A stretch of DNA of 7,470 bases from Methylococcaceae bacterium (GCA_009925045.1 RFQK01000071.1:1-7470); one strand, 5' to 3'; positions 1 to 6,814 are shown, counted from the stretch's first letter. Numbers and translations: made by a program. The notes: generated by a model not told the origin, from the letters alone.

Positions 1-161
1 GTGCGAAAAGAGCGTGACCGGCTCAGAATAAAAAGCGCTTCCAGAATAGAACTTTTGCCACTGGCATTAGCACCCACCAAAAAATTTAACCCCTTGGCAG
101 GCGCGAAACTCAAGGCATTGATGTTTCTTAGCGCATGAATATCCAGTTTGATCAGAGGCAT
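1..161 (-). CDS. recF: RecF, DNA replication and repair ATPase (N-terminal part; runs off the window)
   Basis: Reading leftward from an ATG at 161 gives 53 codons beginning MPLIKLDIHALRNINAL and containing a Walker A P-loop, GANASGKSS, at residues 30-38. This matches the start of RecF (E. coli has GANGSGKTS at the same place), an SMC/Rad50-like ATPase that binds ssDNA-dsDNA junctions with RecO and RecR and helps load RecA at gaps. The gene is cut by the window edge, so Walker B and the signature motif are not visible. It starts 9 bases after the dnaN stop, so it is very probably in the dnaA-dnaN-recF operon. Only a weak ribosome site (GCGGA-like) precedes it, which fits translational coupling. 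The second glycine of the usual GxNGSGK is alanine here, a conservative change. Confidence 0.93.
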   Translation of the reverse strand, partial: MPLIKLDIHALRNINALSFAPAKGLNFLVGANASGKSSILEALFILSRSRSFR

Positions 162-170
162 ATCCGCACA

Positions 171-1274
171 TTACATCCGCATCGGCATGACCACAAAACG
201 AAACGCATGTTGTTCAGGGTCTTCCACAAAACAACTGCTCGCATTGGTGGCAATGGTAATTCGTGCAGTATCTGAATCCAGATTACTGACAGCATCCAAA
301 ATGTATTGTGAATTAAAGGCAATATTTAAGGGTTCACCGGCAAAATCGATCAAAAGTTCTTCTTCAGCCGAATCATGTTCTGGATTGTGGGCACTTAATT
401 TCAATGACTCACGTCCAATATCAAAACTGACCCCTTTATATTTTTCATTCGACAGTATGGCCACTCGAGTTAAGGCATCACGTAAACTTTGTTTTGCAAT
501 CACTAAGGGCGGCATAGCATCCTGACTAAAGACTTTACTGAAATCAGGAAATTTAGCGTCAATCAGTTTTGATGAAAACACAACTTGCTTGTATTCAACA
601 CGGATGAAATTATTGGAAAACTGCACACCCAGTTCAAGGTCTGCATCATCCAATAGGCGATGCAATTCCTGAACCGCTTTACGCGGGATGATGATACGAA
701 CTTCATAGCCTGTAGCATGACCAATGTCATCTTCGTAAATAGCTAAACGATGACCGTCTGAAGCGACTAATTTCAAACGACTATTACTGATATGCAATAA
801 CAAACCATTCAGGTAGTAGCGCACATCTTGGTTGGCCATGCAAAACAAGGTTTTGTCCAAAGCTTTTTTCAATTTACCGCTATTGATACTAAATTGGTAA
901 TCCGCTTCGGTGGCGTTGAACTCTGGATAATGTTCAGCCGGTAAGCTACTGAGAGAAAAGCGGCTGCGTCCCGAACTCAGTTTGATTTTATCGTCTTGAA
1001 GTTGAAAACTAATTTCCGCATTAGCTGGCAACAAACGACAGATATCCAAAAACTTTCGAGCCGGCACAGTGATCTGGCCGTTTTCTGCGGGAAATTCACT
1101 CTGGATAGTGCTGACAATCTGGATTTCAGTATCCGTACCCGTCATCGTTAATTGTTGATCAACCAACTGTAATAAAACATTGGACAGAATAGGCATCGTT
1201 TGCCTTTTCTCAATCACACTGACGATTTGTTGTAAGGGTGTTAAAAGCTGATCACGATTAATAGTAAATTTCAT
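171..1274 (-). CDS. dnaN: DNA polymerase III beta subunit (sliding clamp)
   Basis: This 367-residue protein has the length of E. coli DnaN (366). The start MKFTINRDQLL and the following MPILSNVLLQL match the opening of the beta clamp, and the end FVVMPMRM matches the conserved VVMPMR(L/M) tail that lines the hydrophobic partner-binding pocket. The protein forms a ring-shaped dimer of three similar domains per subunit (roughly residues 1-120, 121-245 and 246-367). The ring tethers Pol III to DNA and recruits Hda, MutS and other factors. No Shine-Dalgarno sequence is visible; the bases before the ATG read AAATCTTTCTT on the coding strand. The start is nevertheless fixed by homology. The gene follows dnaA across the putative origin and leads into recF after 9 bases. 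No frameshift or missing segment was seen. Confidence 0.98.
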   Translation of the reverse strand: MKFTINRDQLLTPLQQIVSVIEKRQTMPILSNVLLQLVDQQLTMTGTDTEIQIVSTIQSEFPAENGQITVPARKFLDICRLLPANAEISFQLQDDKIKLSSGRSRFSLSSLPAEHYPEFNATEADYQFSINSGKLKKALDKTLFCMANQDVRYYLNGLLLHISNSRLKLVASDGHRLAIYEDDIGHATGYEVRIIIPRKAVQELHRLLDDADLELGVQFSNNFIRVEYKQVVFSSKLIDAKFPDFSKVFSQDAMPPLVIAKQSLRDALTRVAILSNEKYKGVSFDIGRESLKLSAHNPEHDSAEEELLIDFAGEPLNIAFNSQYILDAVSNLDSDTARITIATNASSCFVEDPEQHAFRFVVMPMRM

Positions 1275-1280
1275 AAGAAA

Positions 1281-1307
1281 GATTTATTTATTTTATTGTT
1301 ACTATTA
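1281..1307. other. Putative DNA unwinding element with 13-mer-like and DnaA-trio-like repeats
   Basis: Bases 1281-1293 (gatttatttattt) match the E. coli 13-mer consensus GATCTNTTNTTTT at all fixed positions except 4 and 10. The stretch has only two G or C bases. Read on the minus strand from 1307 down to 1293 it is TAA TAG TAA CAA TAA, a run like the 5'-TA(G/A) DnaA-trio repeats that load DnaA onto single-stranded DNA. The run lies 14 bases beyond the DnaA box at 1322-1330. The AT richness also forms the leader of dnaN, so function as a DUE is inferred from position. Confidence 0.6.
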
Positions 1308-1321
1308 CACAGACTATAATC

Positions 1322-1330
1322 TGTGGATAA
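1322..1330 (-). promoter_or_regulatory. DnaA box, perfect consensus (R1-like)
   Basis: The plus strand reads TGTGGATAA, the exact complement of TTATCCACA. With flanks it is ctgtggataac, as at E. coli R1, and it has the same orientation relative to the AT-rich unwinding region. A short inverted repeat (cacag at 1308-1312, ctgtg at 1321-1325) overlaps its outer edge. Confidence 0.9.
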
Positions 1331-1342
1331 CGTATTTTACCT

Positions 1343-1374
1343 ATTTTAAATCAAACGCTTGAAAGATTTAAAAT
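1343..1374. repeat. Perfect 10-bp AT-rich inverted repeat inside the origin
   Basis: ATTTTAAATC at 1343-1352 is exactly complementary to GATTTAAAAT at 1365-1374, with a 12-base spacer. The spacer and inner arm ends contain the IHF consensus, so a bend at that site would sit at the middle of the repeat. The right arm also contains a second small palindrome (agattt-a-aaatct, 1364-1376). The repeat itself is certain; its role is unknown. Confidence 0.75.
1349..1361 (+). promoter_or_regulatory. IHF binding site, exact consensus match
   Basis: Bases 1349-1361 read AATCAAACGCTTG, which fits the IHF consensus WATCAANNNNTTR at every fixed position. It lies 18 bases inward of the R1-like DnaA box, almost the same placement as the IHF site in E. 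coli oriC. There, DNA bending by IHF helps DnaA assemble and reach the unwinding region. A/T-rich tracts flank it, as is usual for IHF sites. Binding is predicted, not shown. Confidence 0.7.
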
Positions 1375-1375
1375 C

Positions 1376-1384
1376 TGTGAATTC
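1376..1384 (-). promoter_or_regulatory. Weak DnaA box (R5M-like)
   Basis: The plus strand reads TGTGAATTC; the complement GAATTCACA keeps the ATTCACA core of the E. coli low-affinity R5M box (TCATTCACA) but differs from the TTATCCACA consensus at three positions. On its own it would not be convincing. Its position 14 bases after the IHF site, as in E. coli, is what supports it. Confidence 0.45.
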
Positions 1385-1409
1385 CCAGGGTTTTAGCGTG
1401 TGTATGCTT

Positions 1410-1418
1410 TGTGGATAA
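1410..1418 (-). promoter_or_regulatory. DnaA box, perfect consensus
   Basis: TGTGGATAA on the plus strand is the exact complement of TTATCCACA. It points in the same direction as the box at 1322-1330 and forms an inverted pair with the box at 1445-1453, with 26 bases between them. This resembles the R3/R4 end of E. coli oriC. Confidence 0.88.
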
Positions 1419-1444
1419 GTAGTTGAAGCTAAAATCAGCACAAC

Positions 1445-1453
1445 TTATCCACA
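1445..1453 (+). promoter_or_regulatory. DnaA box, perfect consensus (R4-like)
   Basis: TTATCCACA occurs here on the plus strand, followed by g as in E. coli R4 (cTTATCCACAg). It is the outermost strong box, on the dnaA side, and faces the opposite way from the other two. That opposed arrangement of end boxes is the E. coli oriC pattern. Confidence 0.9.
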
Positions 1454-1467
1454 GTTTTATGAGCTAT

Positions 1468-1476
1468 TTGCCCACA
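1468..1476 (+). promoter_or_regulatory. Weak DnaA box
   Basis: TTGCCCACA differs from TTATCCACA at two positions and has the same direction as the strong box at 1445-1453, with 14 bases between them. A still weaker CTCCACA element follows at 1482-1488. Low-affinity boxes next to a strong one are common in origins, but a two-mismatch match can also arise by chance. Confidence 0.35.
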
Positions 1477-1528
1477 GACAACTCCACAAGCTGAATATCT
1501 TTTACTGAACAGACGTTTCGGTCATTGC

Positions 1529-1915
1529 TTAATGCGACAAGGTGCGCAACAAGTTTTGATAATCTTCTGCCAGTTTTACATCTTTATCCCGCAGTTCAGC
1601 AATTCGCTTGCAAGCGTTTATCACCGTCGTGTGATCACGACCACCAAAAGCATCGCCAATTTCGGGATAACTATGGGTTGTGAGTTCACGCGCCAAAGTC
1701 ATGGCAATCTGACGTGGACGGGTAATCGACTGTTTACGATGTTTGGATGACAAATCCGCTAAACGAATCTTGAAGTATTCCGCCACCGTTTTCTGAATGT
1801 TGTCGATACTGACCAATCGGTCCTGCAAATTAATTAAATCGTGTAAGGCTTCTTTGGTAAATTCCAGGGTAATTTCACGGCCAGTAAACTGCGAATTAGC
1901 CACGACTCTTCGCAA
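1529..1915 (-). CDS. dnaA: DnaA C-terminal fragment (end of AAA+ lid and DNA-binding domain IV), separated by a frameshift
   Basis: This 128-residue frame is the C-terminal third of the replication initiator DnaA. Without regard to a start codon, the frame opens after a TAG at 1943-1945 and reads [19 protein letters not shown], so the homology to DnaA (LEGALNRVIANANF in E. coli) begins upstream of the listed TTG. That TTG is not a credible start. The fragment carries the sensor II arginine region (ALRR), the linker helix ([15 protein letters not shown]) and the box-binding helix-turn-helix signature [15 protein letters not shown] at residues 91-105. It ends LLRTLSH, like E. coli. The upstream part of the protein lies in another frame and about 32 codons between them are absent. 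Alone it could bind DnaA boxes at most, if it is translated at all. Confidence 0.85.
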   Translation of the reverse strand: MRRVVANSQFTGREITLEFTKEALHDLINLQDRLVSIDNIQKTVAEYFKIRLADLSSKHRKQSITRPRQIAMTLARELTTHSYPEIGDAFGGRDHTTVINACKRIAELRDKDVKLAEDYQNLLRTLSH

Positions 1916-2753
1916 AGCACCTTCCAGATCCGGTCCGGGTTTCTAAGTCCGGTGGATCGATAGCGACCGGTAAGCCCCAGCTGAAACGCGATTTCAAACG
2001 ATCTTCCAGACCTTCAATTTCTTTAGGGTAACGGTCACAGGTTAAAACAACCTGGTGTTTCTGATCGAGTAAGTTATTGAAAGTATGAAAAAACTCTTCC
2101 TGTGAACGTTCTTTTCCAGCTAAAAACTGAATATCGTCCATCAACAACACGTCAATATTGCGGTAATAGGCTTTAAATTGATTGATGCTGTTTTGTTGCA
2201 GAGCTTTGACCATGTCTTGAACAAATTTTTCCGAATGCAAATAGACGATATTGGCATTGGGGTTCTTTAGCAGCACTGCATTACCAATAGCATGCATTAG
2301 ATGGGTTTTACCTAAACCGGAATTGCCGTAGATAAATAAAGGGTTGTAGACCTTACCAATGTTTTCAGCCACAGTTTGCGAAGCGGCCCTGGCCAGCTGA
2401 TTGGATTTGCCTTCGACAAAATTATCGAAATTAAAGGCGCGATTCAGGAAATTGGATTGATTTTTTTTAGCCGCAGCGGGGGCGTTGGTATTGGGTGCGG
2501 GGGCAACCGTGGTTTTTTTGCTACCAATATCGAATTGAACACTCAATGTGGCGTTAGAGAACTCGCTAACCGCATCGGTGATGGTCGATAAAAAATGTTG
2601 CTTGATGTGATCGATGATAAAACGGTTAGGCGCTAACAGTTTTAGGTAATTGCCTGATTCTACGGCTTGCAGAGGTCTGATCCAAGTACTGAAATCCGCA
2701 GTCGGAACTTCATGTTCCAGTTTGGCCAGACAATTTTTCCAGATAGCACTCAT
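1896..2753 (-). CDS. dnaA: DnaA N-terminal fragment (domains I-II and AAA+ core), frame lost before the lid
   Basis: This is the initiator DnaA, which binds origin boxes and opens the duplex. From the ATG at 2753 it gives 285 residues: domain I (1-75, [17 protein letters not shown]), an Ala/Pro/Asn/Lys linker (about 78-100), then the AAA+ core. Walker A is GNSGLGKT (143-150), Walker B LLMDD (203-207), sensor I LTCDRYP, and the arginine finger is in DRLKSRF (R256). The sequence is normal to LETR (residue 273), then becomes 12 unrelated residues and stops, because the next part is missing and out of frame. An in-frame TTG at 2777 adds 8 residues. I prefer 2753 because E. coli DnaA starts at the equivalent point (MSLSLW) and a promoter -10 at 2787-2792 would put the TTG at the very 5' end of the mRNA. 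An intact gene would encode roughly 438 residues. Confidence 0.9.
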   Translation of the reverse strand: MSAIWKNCLAKLEHEVPTADFSTWIRPLQAVESGNYLKLLAPNRFIIDHIKQHFLSTITDAVSEFSNATLSVQFDIGSKKTTVAPAPNTNAPAAAKKNQSNFLNRAFNFDNFVEGKSNQLARAASQTVAENIGKVYNPLFIYGNSGLGKTHLMHAIGNAVLLKNPNANIVYLHSEKFVQDMVKALQQNSINQFKAYYRNIDVLLMDDIQFLAGKERSQEEFFHTFNNLLDQKHQVVLTCDRYPKEIEGLEDRLKSRFSWGLPVAIDPPDLETRTGSGRCFAKSRG

Positions 2754-2786
2754 TTGCGAACAAAAATCCAGTGTCAAAGGCTGATG

Positions 2787-2795
2787 ATCATATCA
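2787..2795 (-). promoter_or_regulatory. Candidate dnaA promoter (extended -10)
   Basis: On the minus strand the bases read TGATATGAT, an extended -10 (TGn) followed by TATGAT, five of six matches to TATAAT. No good -35 is visible at the usual spacing, which extended -10 promoters tolerate. Transcription would start near 2780, giving a leader of about 27 bases before the ATG at 2753. No clear DnaA box for autoregulation was found in the dnaA/gmk gap. Confidence 0.45.
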
Positions 2796-2812
2796 CAGAG
2801 ACTTATTGGGGC

Positions 2813-2841
2813 TTGACTCTTCATCACTAACAGCCAAGAAT
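2813..2841 (+). promoter_or_regulatory. Candidate gmk promoter
   Basis: TTGACT at 2813-2818 matches the -35 consensus at five of six bases. After a 17-base spacer comes AAGAAT at 2836-2841, four of six for the -10. Transcription would begin near 2848, about 37 bases before the gmk ATG. It faces away from, and lies close behind, the candidate dnaA promoter, so the two genes may share control. Confidence 0.45.
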
Positions 2842-2884
2842 GCTTCATCTAAGCAAACACATGATGAGCCACTGTTTTTTCTAA

Positions 2885-3499
<615 letters not shown>

Positions 3500-3514
3500 G
3501 ACATACACGACACC

Positions 3515-3982
3515 ATGAAACATATTTCAAATGCTAACCTGATGATTGCCTTGGTGCTAAGCGCGTTAAGCTTGGTGCTGACTGCTTGTTCGAGTAACGA
3601 ATCTGAGCAAAATGCTGCGAGTGTGCAACAAGCCGCTTCCACACCAGTGGATCATGCCAAACATCAGGCCGATATTGTGATTAAAGACGAGGCCAGCAAA
3701 TCGGTAAAAGAAGATTTTGTCGAAAAATTTAGCGAGGTTTGTGTCGAACGTGAACTGAAAGCGGCAGTTAATCCCGATATTGAAGAAAAACGAGCTCAGG
3801 AAAACTGCGGTTGTATCGCCAATTACATTGCAGAAAATTTAAGCGATGCCGATGCTGAAAAATACATCGAAGATGGTGTTGATAGTCGCACCATGCAAAT
3901 TAAATTTGATACAGCGACCTTTTTCTGTCTGCAAAACAAGAAACAATTCAAAGGCCCGCAAATCTTTGGCAAACCTCAATAA
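3515..3982 (+). CDS. Small lipoprotein of unknown function with four conserved-looking cysteines
   Basis: I do not recognise the family. The 155-residue protein has a lipoprotein signal peptide, with hydrophobic residues 9-22 and lipobox LTAC, so Cys25 should be lipidated. Residue 26 is Ser, not Asp, so sorting to the outer membrane is likely. A low-complexity Ser/Glu/Gln/Ala linker (26-45) leads to a charged, probably helical domain. The mature part has Cys76, Cys98, Cys100 and Cys138 besides the lipidated one. The C-x21-C-x-C-x37-C spacing suggests two disulfides in the periplasm or, less likely, a metal or cofactor site; there is no CxxCH heme motif. The gene lies 15 bases after gmk with no promoter visible between, so it is probably cotranscribed. 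A terminator follows 20 bases after the stop codon. The start is supported by the signal peptide, but no good ribosome site is seen. Confidence 0.85.
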   Translation: MKHISNANLMIALVLSALSLVLTACSSNESEQNAASVQQAASTPVDHAKHQADIVIKDEASKSVKEDFVEKFSEVCVERELKAAVNPDIEEKRAQENCGCIANYIAENLSDADAEKYIEDGVDSRTMQIKFDTATFFCLQNKKQFKGPQIFGKPQ

Positions 3983-4002
3983 GCGGAAAAATTTAACTAA
4001 AC

Positions 4003-4043
4003 AGTGCCGCGACGGGAAATCCGCTTAGCGGCACTTTTTGTTT
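4003..4043 (+). terminator. Rho-independent terminator after gmk and the lipoprotein gene
   Basis: AGTGCCGC at 4003-4010 pairs perfectly with GCGGCACT at 4028-4035 across a 17-base loop, and the second arm runs into TTTTTGTTT (4035-4043). It would end the gmk-lipoprotein transcript. It stops only 17 bases before the hemL ATG, leaving little room for a separate hemL promoter. A second inverted repeat (3980-3987 with 4020-4027) interlocks with it. Confidence 0.8.
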
Positions 4044-4059
4044 CTAACGACACATTATC

Positions 4060-5340
4060 ATGACACAAGCATCTGAATTATTTACTCAAGCTAAACGCTA
4101 CATCCCGGGCGGTGTGAATTCACCAGTACGATCATTTAGTGGTGTAGGTGGAACGCCGGTGTATTTTAGTCGTGCCCAGGGTGCCTATATCTATGACAGT
4201 GAACAACGTCAACATATTGATTATGTGGGTTCATGGGGGCCTATGATTTTGGGTCATGCCCACCCTGCCGTGATTCAAGCGGTTAAAGATGCGGCAGACA
4301 GAGGACTGAGTTTTGGTGCGCCTACCGAAATCGAAACTGAAATGGCGGCGACAGTCTGTCGCTTATTGCCTTCCATTGATTTGGTTCGTATGGTCAGCTC
4401 AGGAACCGAAGCGACTATGAGTGCAATTCGTCTGGCACGCGGTTTTACCGCGCGTGACAAGATCGTTAAATTTGAAGGTTGTTATCACGGTCATTCTGAT
4501 TCTTTGTTAGTTAAAGCCGGTTCTGGTGCTTTAACGTTTGGTGTGCCCAGTTCTCCGGGTGTCAGCAGTGCCGTTGCTGCCGACACTATTACACTGAGCT
4601 TTAATGACAGTGAACAAGTCAAACAAACCTTCGCCGCAATCGGTGAACAAATTGCCTGTATCATTGTTGAGCCTGTCGCAGGCAATATGAATTGTATTCC
4701 ACCCGAGCCTGGCTTTTTAGAAACATTACGTGCGGTTTGTGATCAGTATGGCAGTGTCTTAATTTTTGACGAAGTCATGACCGGTTTTCGGGTTGATTTA
4801 CACGGTGCGCAAGGTGTTTATCAGGTTAAACCGGACTTAACCACCCTGGGTAAAATTATCGGCGGCGGTATGCCAGTCGGTGCGTTTGGGGGCAAACGCG
4901 AAATTATGGAGTATCTGGCGCCATTAGGTCCTGTTTATCAAGCGGGCACCTTATCGGGTAATCCGGTGGCCATGGCAGCCGGTCTCAAAACCCTGGAATT
5001 GATCAGTGAGCCGGGTTTTTACGCTAGCCTGACAGCTAAAACCGCTCAGTTACTGAGTGGCTTGCAAGCGGCTGCCGATGCCTCAGGTATTGCATTCACC
5101 ACTAATCAGGTAGGCGGTATGTTCGGATTGTTTTTTAGTGATGAAACACCCGTTAGCCGTTTTTCCCAAGTGGTCAAATGTGATCTGGAGCGCTTTAAAC
5201 GTTTCTTTCACGCGATGTTGGCGGAAGGGATTTATCTGGCCCCCTCAGCGTTTGAAGCTGGATTTGTTTCGATAGCCCACAGCGATGCCGATATCTCAGC
5301 AACCGTCACTGCAGCTCAGCGGGTCATGGCACAACTGTAG
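4060..5340 (+). CDS. hemL: Glutamate-1-semialdehyde 2,1-aminomutase
   Basis: This pyridoxal-phosphate enzyme converts glutamate-1-semialdehyde to 5-aminolevulinate, the last step of the C5 route to heme, siroheme and other tetrapyrroles. It is cytoplasmic and works as a dimer with HemA product. The 426 residues equal the E. coli length. Visible features are the opening [10 protein letters not shown] (17-26), the phosphate-binding [15 protein letters not shown] (113-127), [10 protein letters not shown] (138-147), the cofactor-contacting FDEVMTGFR (236-244, Asp237) and the Schiff-base lysine in [12 protein letters not shown] (Lys265, the same number as in E. coli). [13 protein letters not shown] follows intact. 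Nothing is missing. No Shine-Dalgarno and no promoter are evident, and a terminator ends just upstream, so expression may depend on readthrough or on a promoter I cannot see. rmuC follows after 33 bases. Confidence 0.98.
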   Translation: MTQASELFTQAKRYIPGGVNSPVRSFSGVGGTPVYFSRAQGAYIYDSEQRQHIDYVGSWGPMILGHAHPAVIQAVKDAADRGLSFGAPTEIETEMAATVCRLLPSIDLVRMVSSGTEATMSAIRLARGFTARDKIVKFEGCYHGHSDSLLVKAGSGALTFGVPSSPGVSSAVAADTITLSFNDSEQVKQTFAAIGEQIACIIVEPVAGNMNCIPPEPGFLETLRAVCDQYGSVLIFDEVMTGFRVDLHGAQGVYQVKPDLTTLGKIIGGGMPVGAFGGKREIMEYLAPLGPVYQAGTLSGNPVAMAAGLKTLELISEPGFYASLTAKTAQLLSGLQAAADASGIAFTTNQVGGMFGLFFSDETPVSRFSQVVKCDLERFKRFFHAMLAEGIYLAPSAFEAGFVSIAHSDADISATVTAAQRVMAQL

Positions 5341-5373
5341 TTTCGGGTCGTCATCAAGCCGCATCGAGGTGGT

Positions 5374-6750
5374 ATGGAAACAGAATTCTGGTTGTCGATG
5401 TTGGGTCTGGCTGTTCTGGCTAGCTATGTTGTCACAAGCTGGCTGGCCAAACGCCACCATCAACGATTACTGCAGAACCTTGATGCCTTAAATAGCCAGC
5501 TACAGCAACAAACCATCCAACTAGCGATTGCTGATGAGCGGCTGTCACAAATTCCGCTAAAAGAGGCTGAGTTAATCGAATTGCAGCAAGCCGTCTTGCA
5601 ACTCAAAACCGAAAATGCCGATTTACAGGCGCGTCAGCAAGAACAGCAAAAAAGTCATAGTGAAAAGCTCAGATTGCTTCAAGAAGCCGAACAACAGCTA
5701 AAAGTGCAGTTTGAAAATCTGGCCCACAAAATTTTTGAAGAGCGCGGTAAACAATTTAGCGAACAAAACCAGCTGAATATTCAGAACCTGGTCGCGCCTC
5801 TGCAACAGCAATTAGGTGATTTTAAAACCCGGGTTGAAACTGTCTACGACAATGAAAGCAAAGACAGGATTTCATTACGGGAAGAAATTCATTCGTTGCG
5901 TCGCGACACCCAGAAAATGAATCAGGAGGCTTTGAATCTGACCAAAGCCTTAAAAGGTGACAATAAGGCCCAAGGTAACTGGGGCGAAATGATACTGGAA
6001 AGGGTGTTGGAGCAATCCGGCCTGCGTAAAGGCTTGGAATATGAAACACAGGGCTCATTTCGTGATCAGGATAATCGCCTATTTAAACCTGATGTGATTG
6101 TGCGCTTGCCGGAAAACAAAGATATCGTTATTGACTCTAAAGTGTCTTTAATCGCCTACGAGCGTTATTGTGCCAGTGAAGAAGACGCGGAACGTCAGGA
6201 TGCTCTAAGGCAGCATGTCGACGCAGTGCGTCAGCATATTCGAGGCCTGAGCGACAAAGATTATTCCAGTCTGAAGGGCTTACGTTGTTTGGATTTTGTA
6301 CTGTTATTCATGCCCATAGAAGCAGCGTTTCTGGCAGCCTTTCAAGCGGATGAAAGACTGTTTAATGAAGCGTTTGAACACAAGATCGTGGTAGTGACGC
6401 CTTCTACCTTGTTAGCTACTTTGCGAACCGTGCAAAACATTTGGCGTTACGAACAACAAAATGAAAATGCGCGTCTGATTGCCGATAAAGCTGGCGCTTT
6501 GTACGACAAGATTCGGGGTTTTGCCGAAGATATTGAAAAACTGGGCAATCAGTTGTCGACTGTCCATAAAACCTATGACGGTATCGTTAACAAGCTGAGC
6601 ACCGGACATGGTAATTTATTGCGTCAGGCGACGGCATTTGAGGAGTTAGGGGTAAAGGTTAAGAAAAAATTACCCAAAAGTCTGACGGAACAGATGTCTG
6701 ATGACACGGACCCAGCAACTGAAGAGAATAAGTTAGATAATACTGACTGA
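5374..6750 (+). CDS. rmuC: RmuC family protein (DNA recombination-limiting, nuclease-like)
   Basis: RmuC homologues are named for limiting rearrangements at short inverted repeats in E. coli; the biochemical activity is still inferred from a PD-(D/E)XK nuclease-like fold. The 458 residues (E. coli 475) begin with one membrane-spanning helix (about 5-24, LSMLGLAVLASYVVTSWLA). A long Gln/Glu-rich coiled coil (about 30-190) follows. The core domain is about 200-410: GNWGE (201-205), FKPDVIVRL (237-245) and DIVIDSKVS (250-258) supply Glu205, Asp240, Asp254 and Lys256 as plausible catalytic residues. LDFVLLFMPIEAAFLAAF (306-323) is a typical family block. The tail (435-458) is acidic and disordered-looking. 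GAGGTGG at 5366-5372 gives a close but good ribosome site for this ATG. The gene is likely cotranscribed with hemL; the link is probably only positional. Confidence 0.95.
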   Translation: METEFWLSMLGLAVLASYVVTSWLAKRHHQRLLQNLDALNSQLQQQTIQLAIADERLSQIPLKEAELIELQQAVLQLKTENADLQARQQEQQKSHSEKLRLLQEAEQQLKVQFENLAHKIFEERGKQFSEQNQLNIQNLVAPLQQQLGDFKTRVETVYDNESKDRISLREEIHSLRRDTQKMNQEALNLTKALKGDNKAQGNWGEMILERVLEQSGLRKGLEYETQGSFRDQDNRLFKPDVIVRLPENKDIVIDSKVSLIAYERYCASEEDAERQDALRQHVDAVRQHIRGLSDKDYSSLKGLRCLDFVLLFMPIEAAFLAAFQADERLFNEAFEHKIVVVTPSTLLATLRTVQNIWRYEQQNENARLIADKAGALYDKIRGFAEDIEKLGNQLSTVHKTYDGIVNKLSTGHGNLLRQATAFEELGVKVKKKLPKSLTEQMSDDTDPATEENKLDNTD

Positions 6751-6814
6751 TTTAACTACCAGATGTTTAGCTTTTTCCTTTAAGGCTTTACTTGCACATT
6801 ACTATCCATTACTC

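Larger units (their letters stand above)
1275..1528. other. Candidate chromosomal replication origin (oriC) between dnaA and dnaN
   Basis: This gene-free stretch carries an AT-rich region next to dnaN (1281-1307), perfect DnaA boxes at 1322-1330, 1410-1418 and 1445-1453, an exact IHF consensus at 1349-1361, and weaker boxes at 1376-1384 and 1468-1476. The order of unwinding region, inward box, IHF site and R5-like box, with 18 bases from box to IHF and 14 from IHF to the next box, resembles the left half of E. coli oriC as I remember it. That the region binds DnaA is a strong expectation from the boxes; that it is the functional origin is inference from the boxes and the dnaA-dnaN setting. 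No GATC site occurs in the region, so SeqA/Dam control of the E. coli type is not expected. Confidence 0.82.

Noticed and set aside
148..525. 125-codon open frame on the plus strand opposite dnaN
   Set aside because: It lies antisense to the conserved end of dnaN, has no ribosome site and resembles no protein family; it is a shadow of the clamp gene.
1349..1361. TCAA/TTGA short palindrome as a separate operator
   Set aside because: It is explained by the exact IHF consensus, which includes these bases.
1896..1945. Programmed ribosomal frameshift joining the two dnaA frames
   Set aside because: No slippery heptamer is evident and about 32 conserved residues are missing, so a frameshift alone would not restore a normal DnaA.
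2754..2777. TTG at 2777 as the dnaA start, adding eight residues
   Set aside because: The extra residues are not part of DnaA as known, the TTG would fall almost at the predicted transcript end, and ATG at 2753 aligns with the E. coli start.
3846..4028. 60-codon frame overlapping the end of the lipoprotein gene and the terminator
   Set aside because: It is a different frame inside a supported gene and runs into the terminator stem, with no ribosome site.
5822..6058. 78-codon minus-strand frame inside rmuC
   Set aside because: Antisense to the conserved nuclease-like core of rmuC; composition and lack of a start signal mark it as a shadow.
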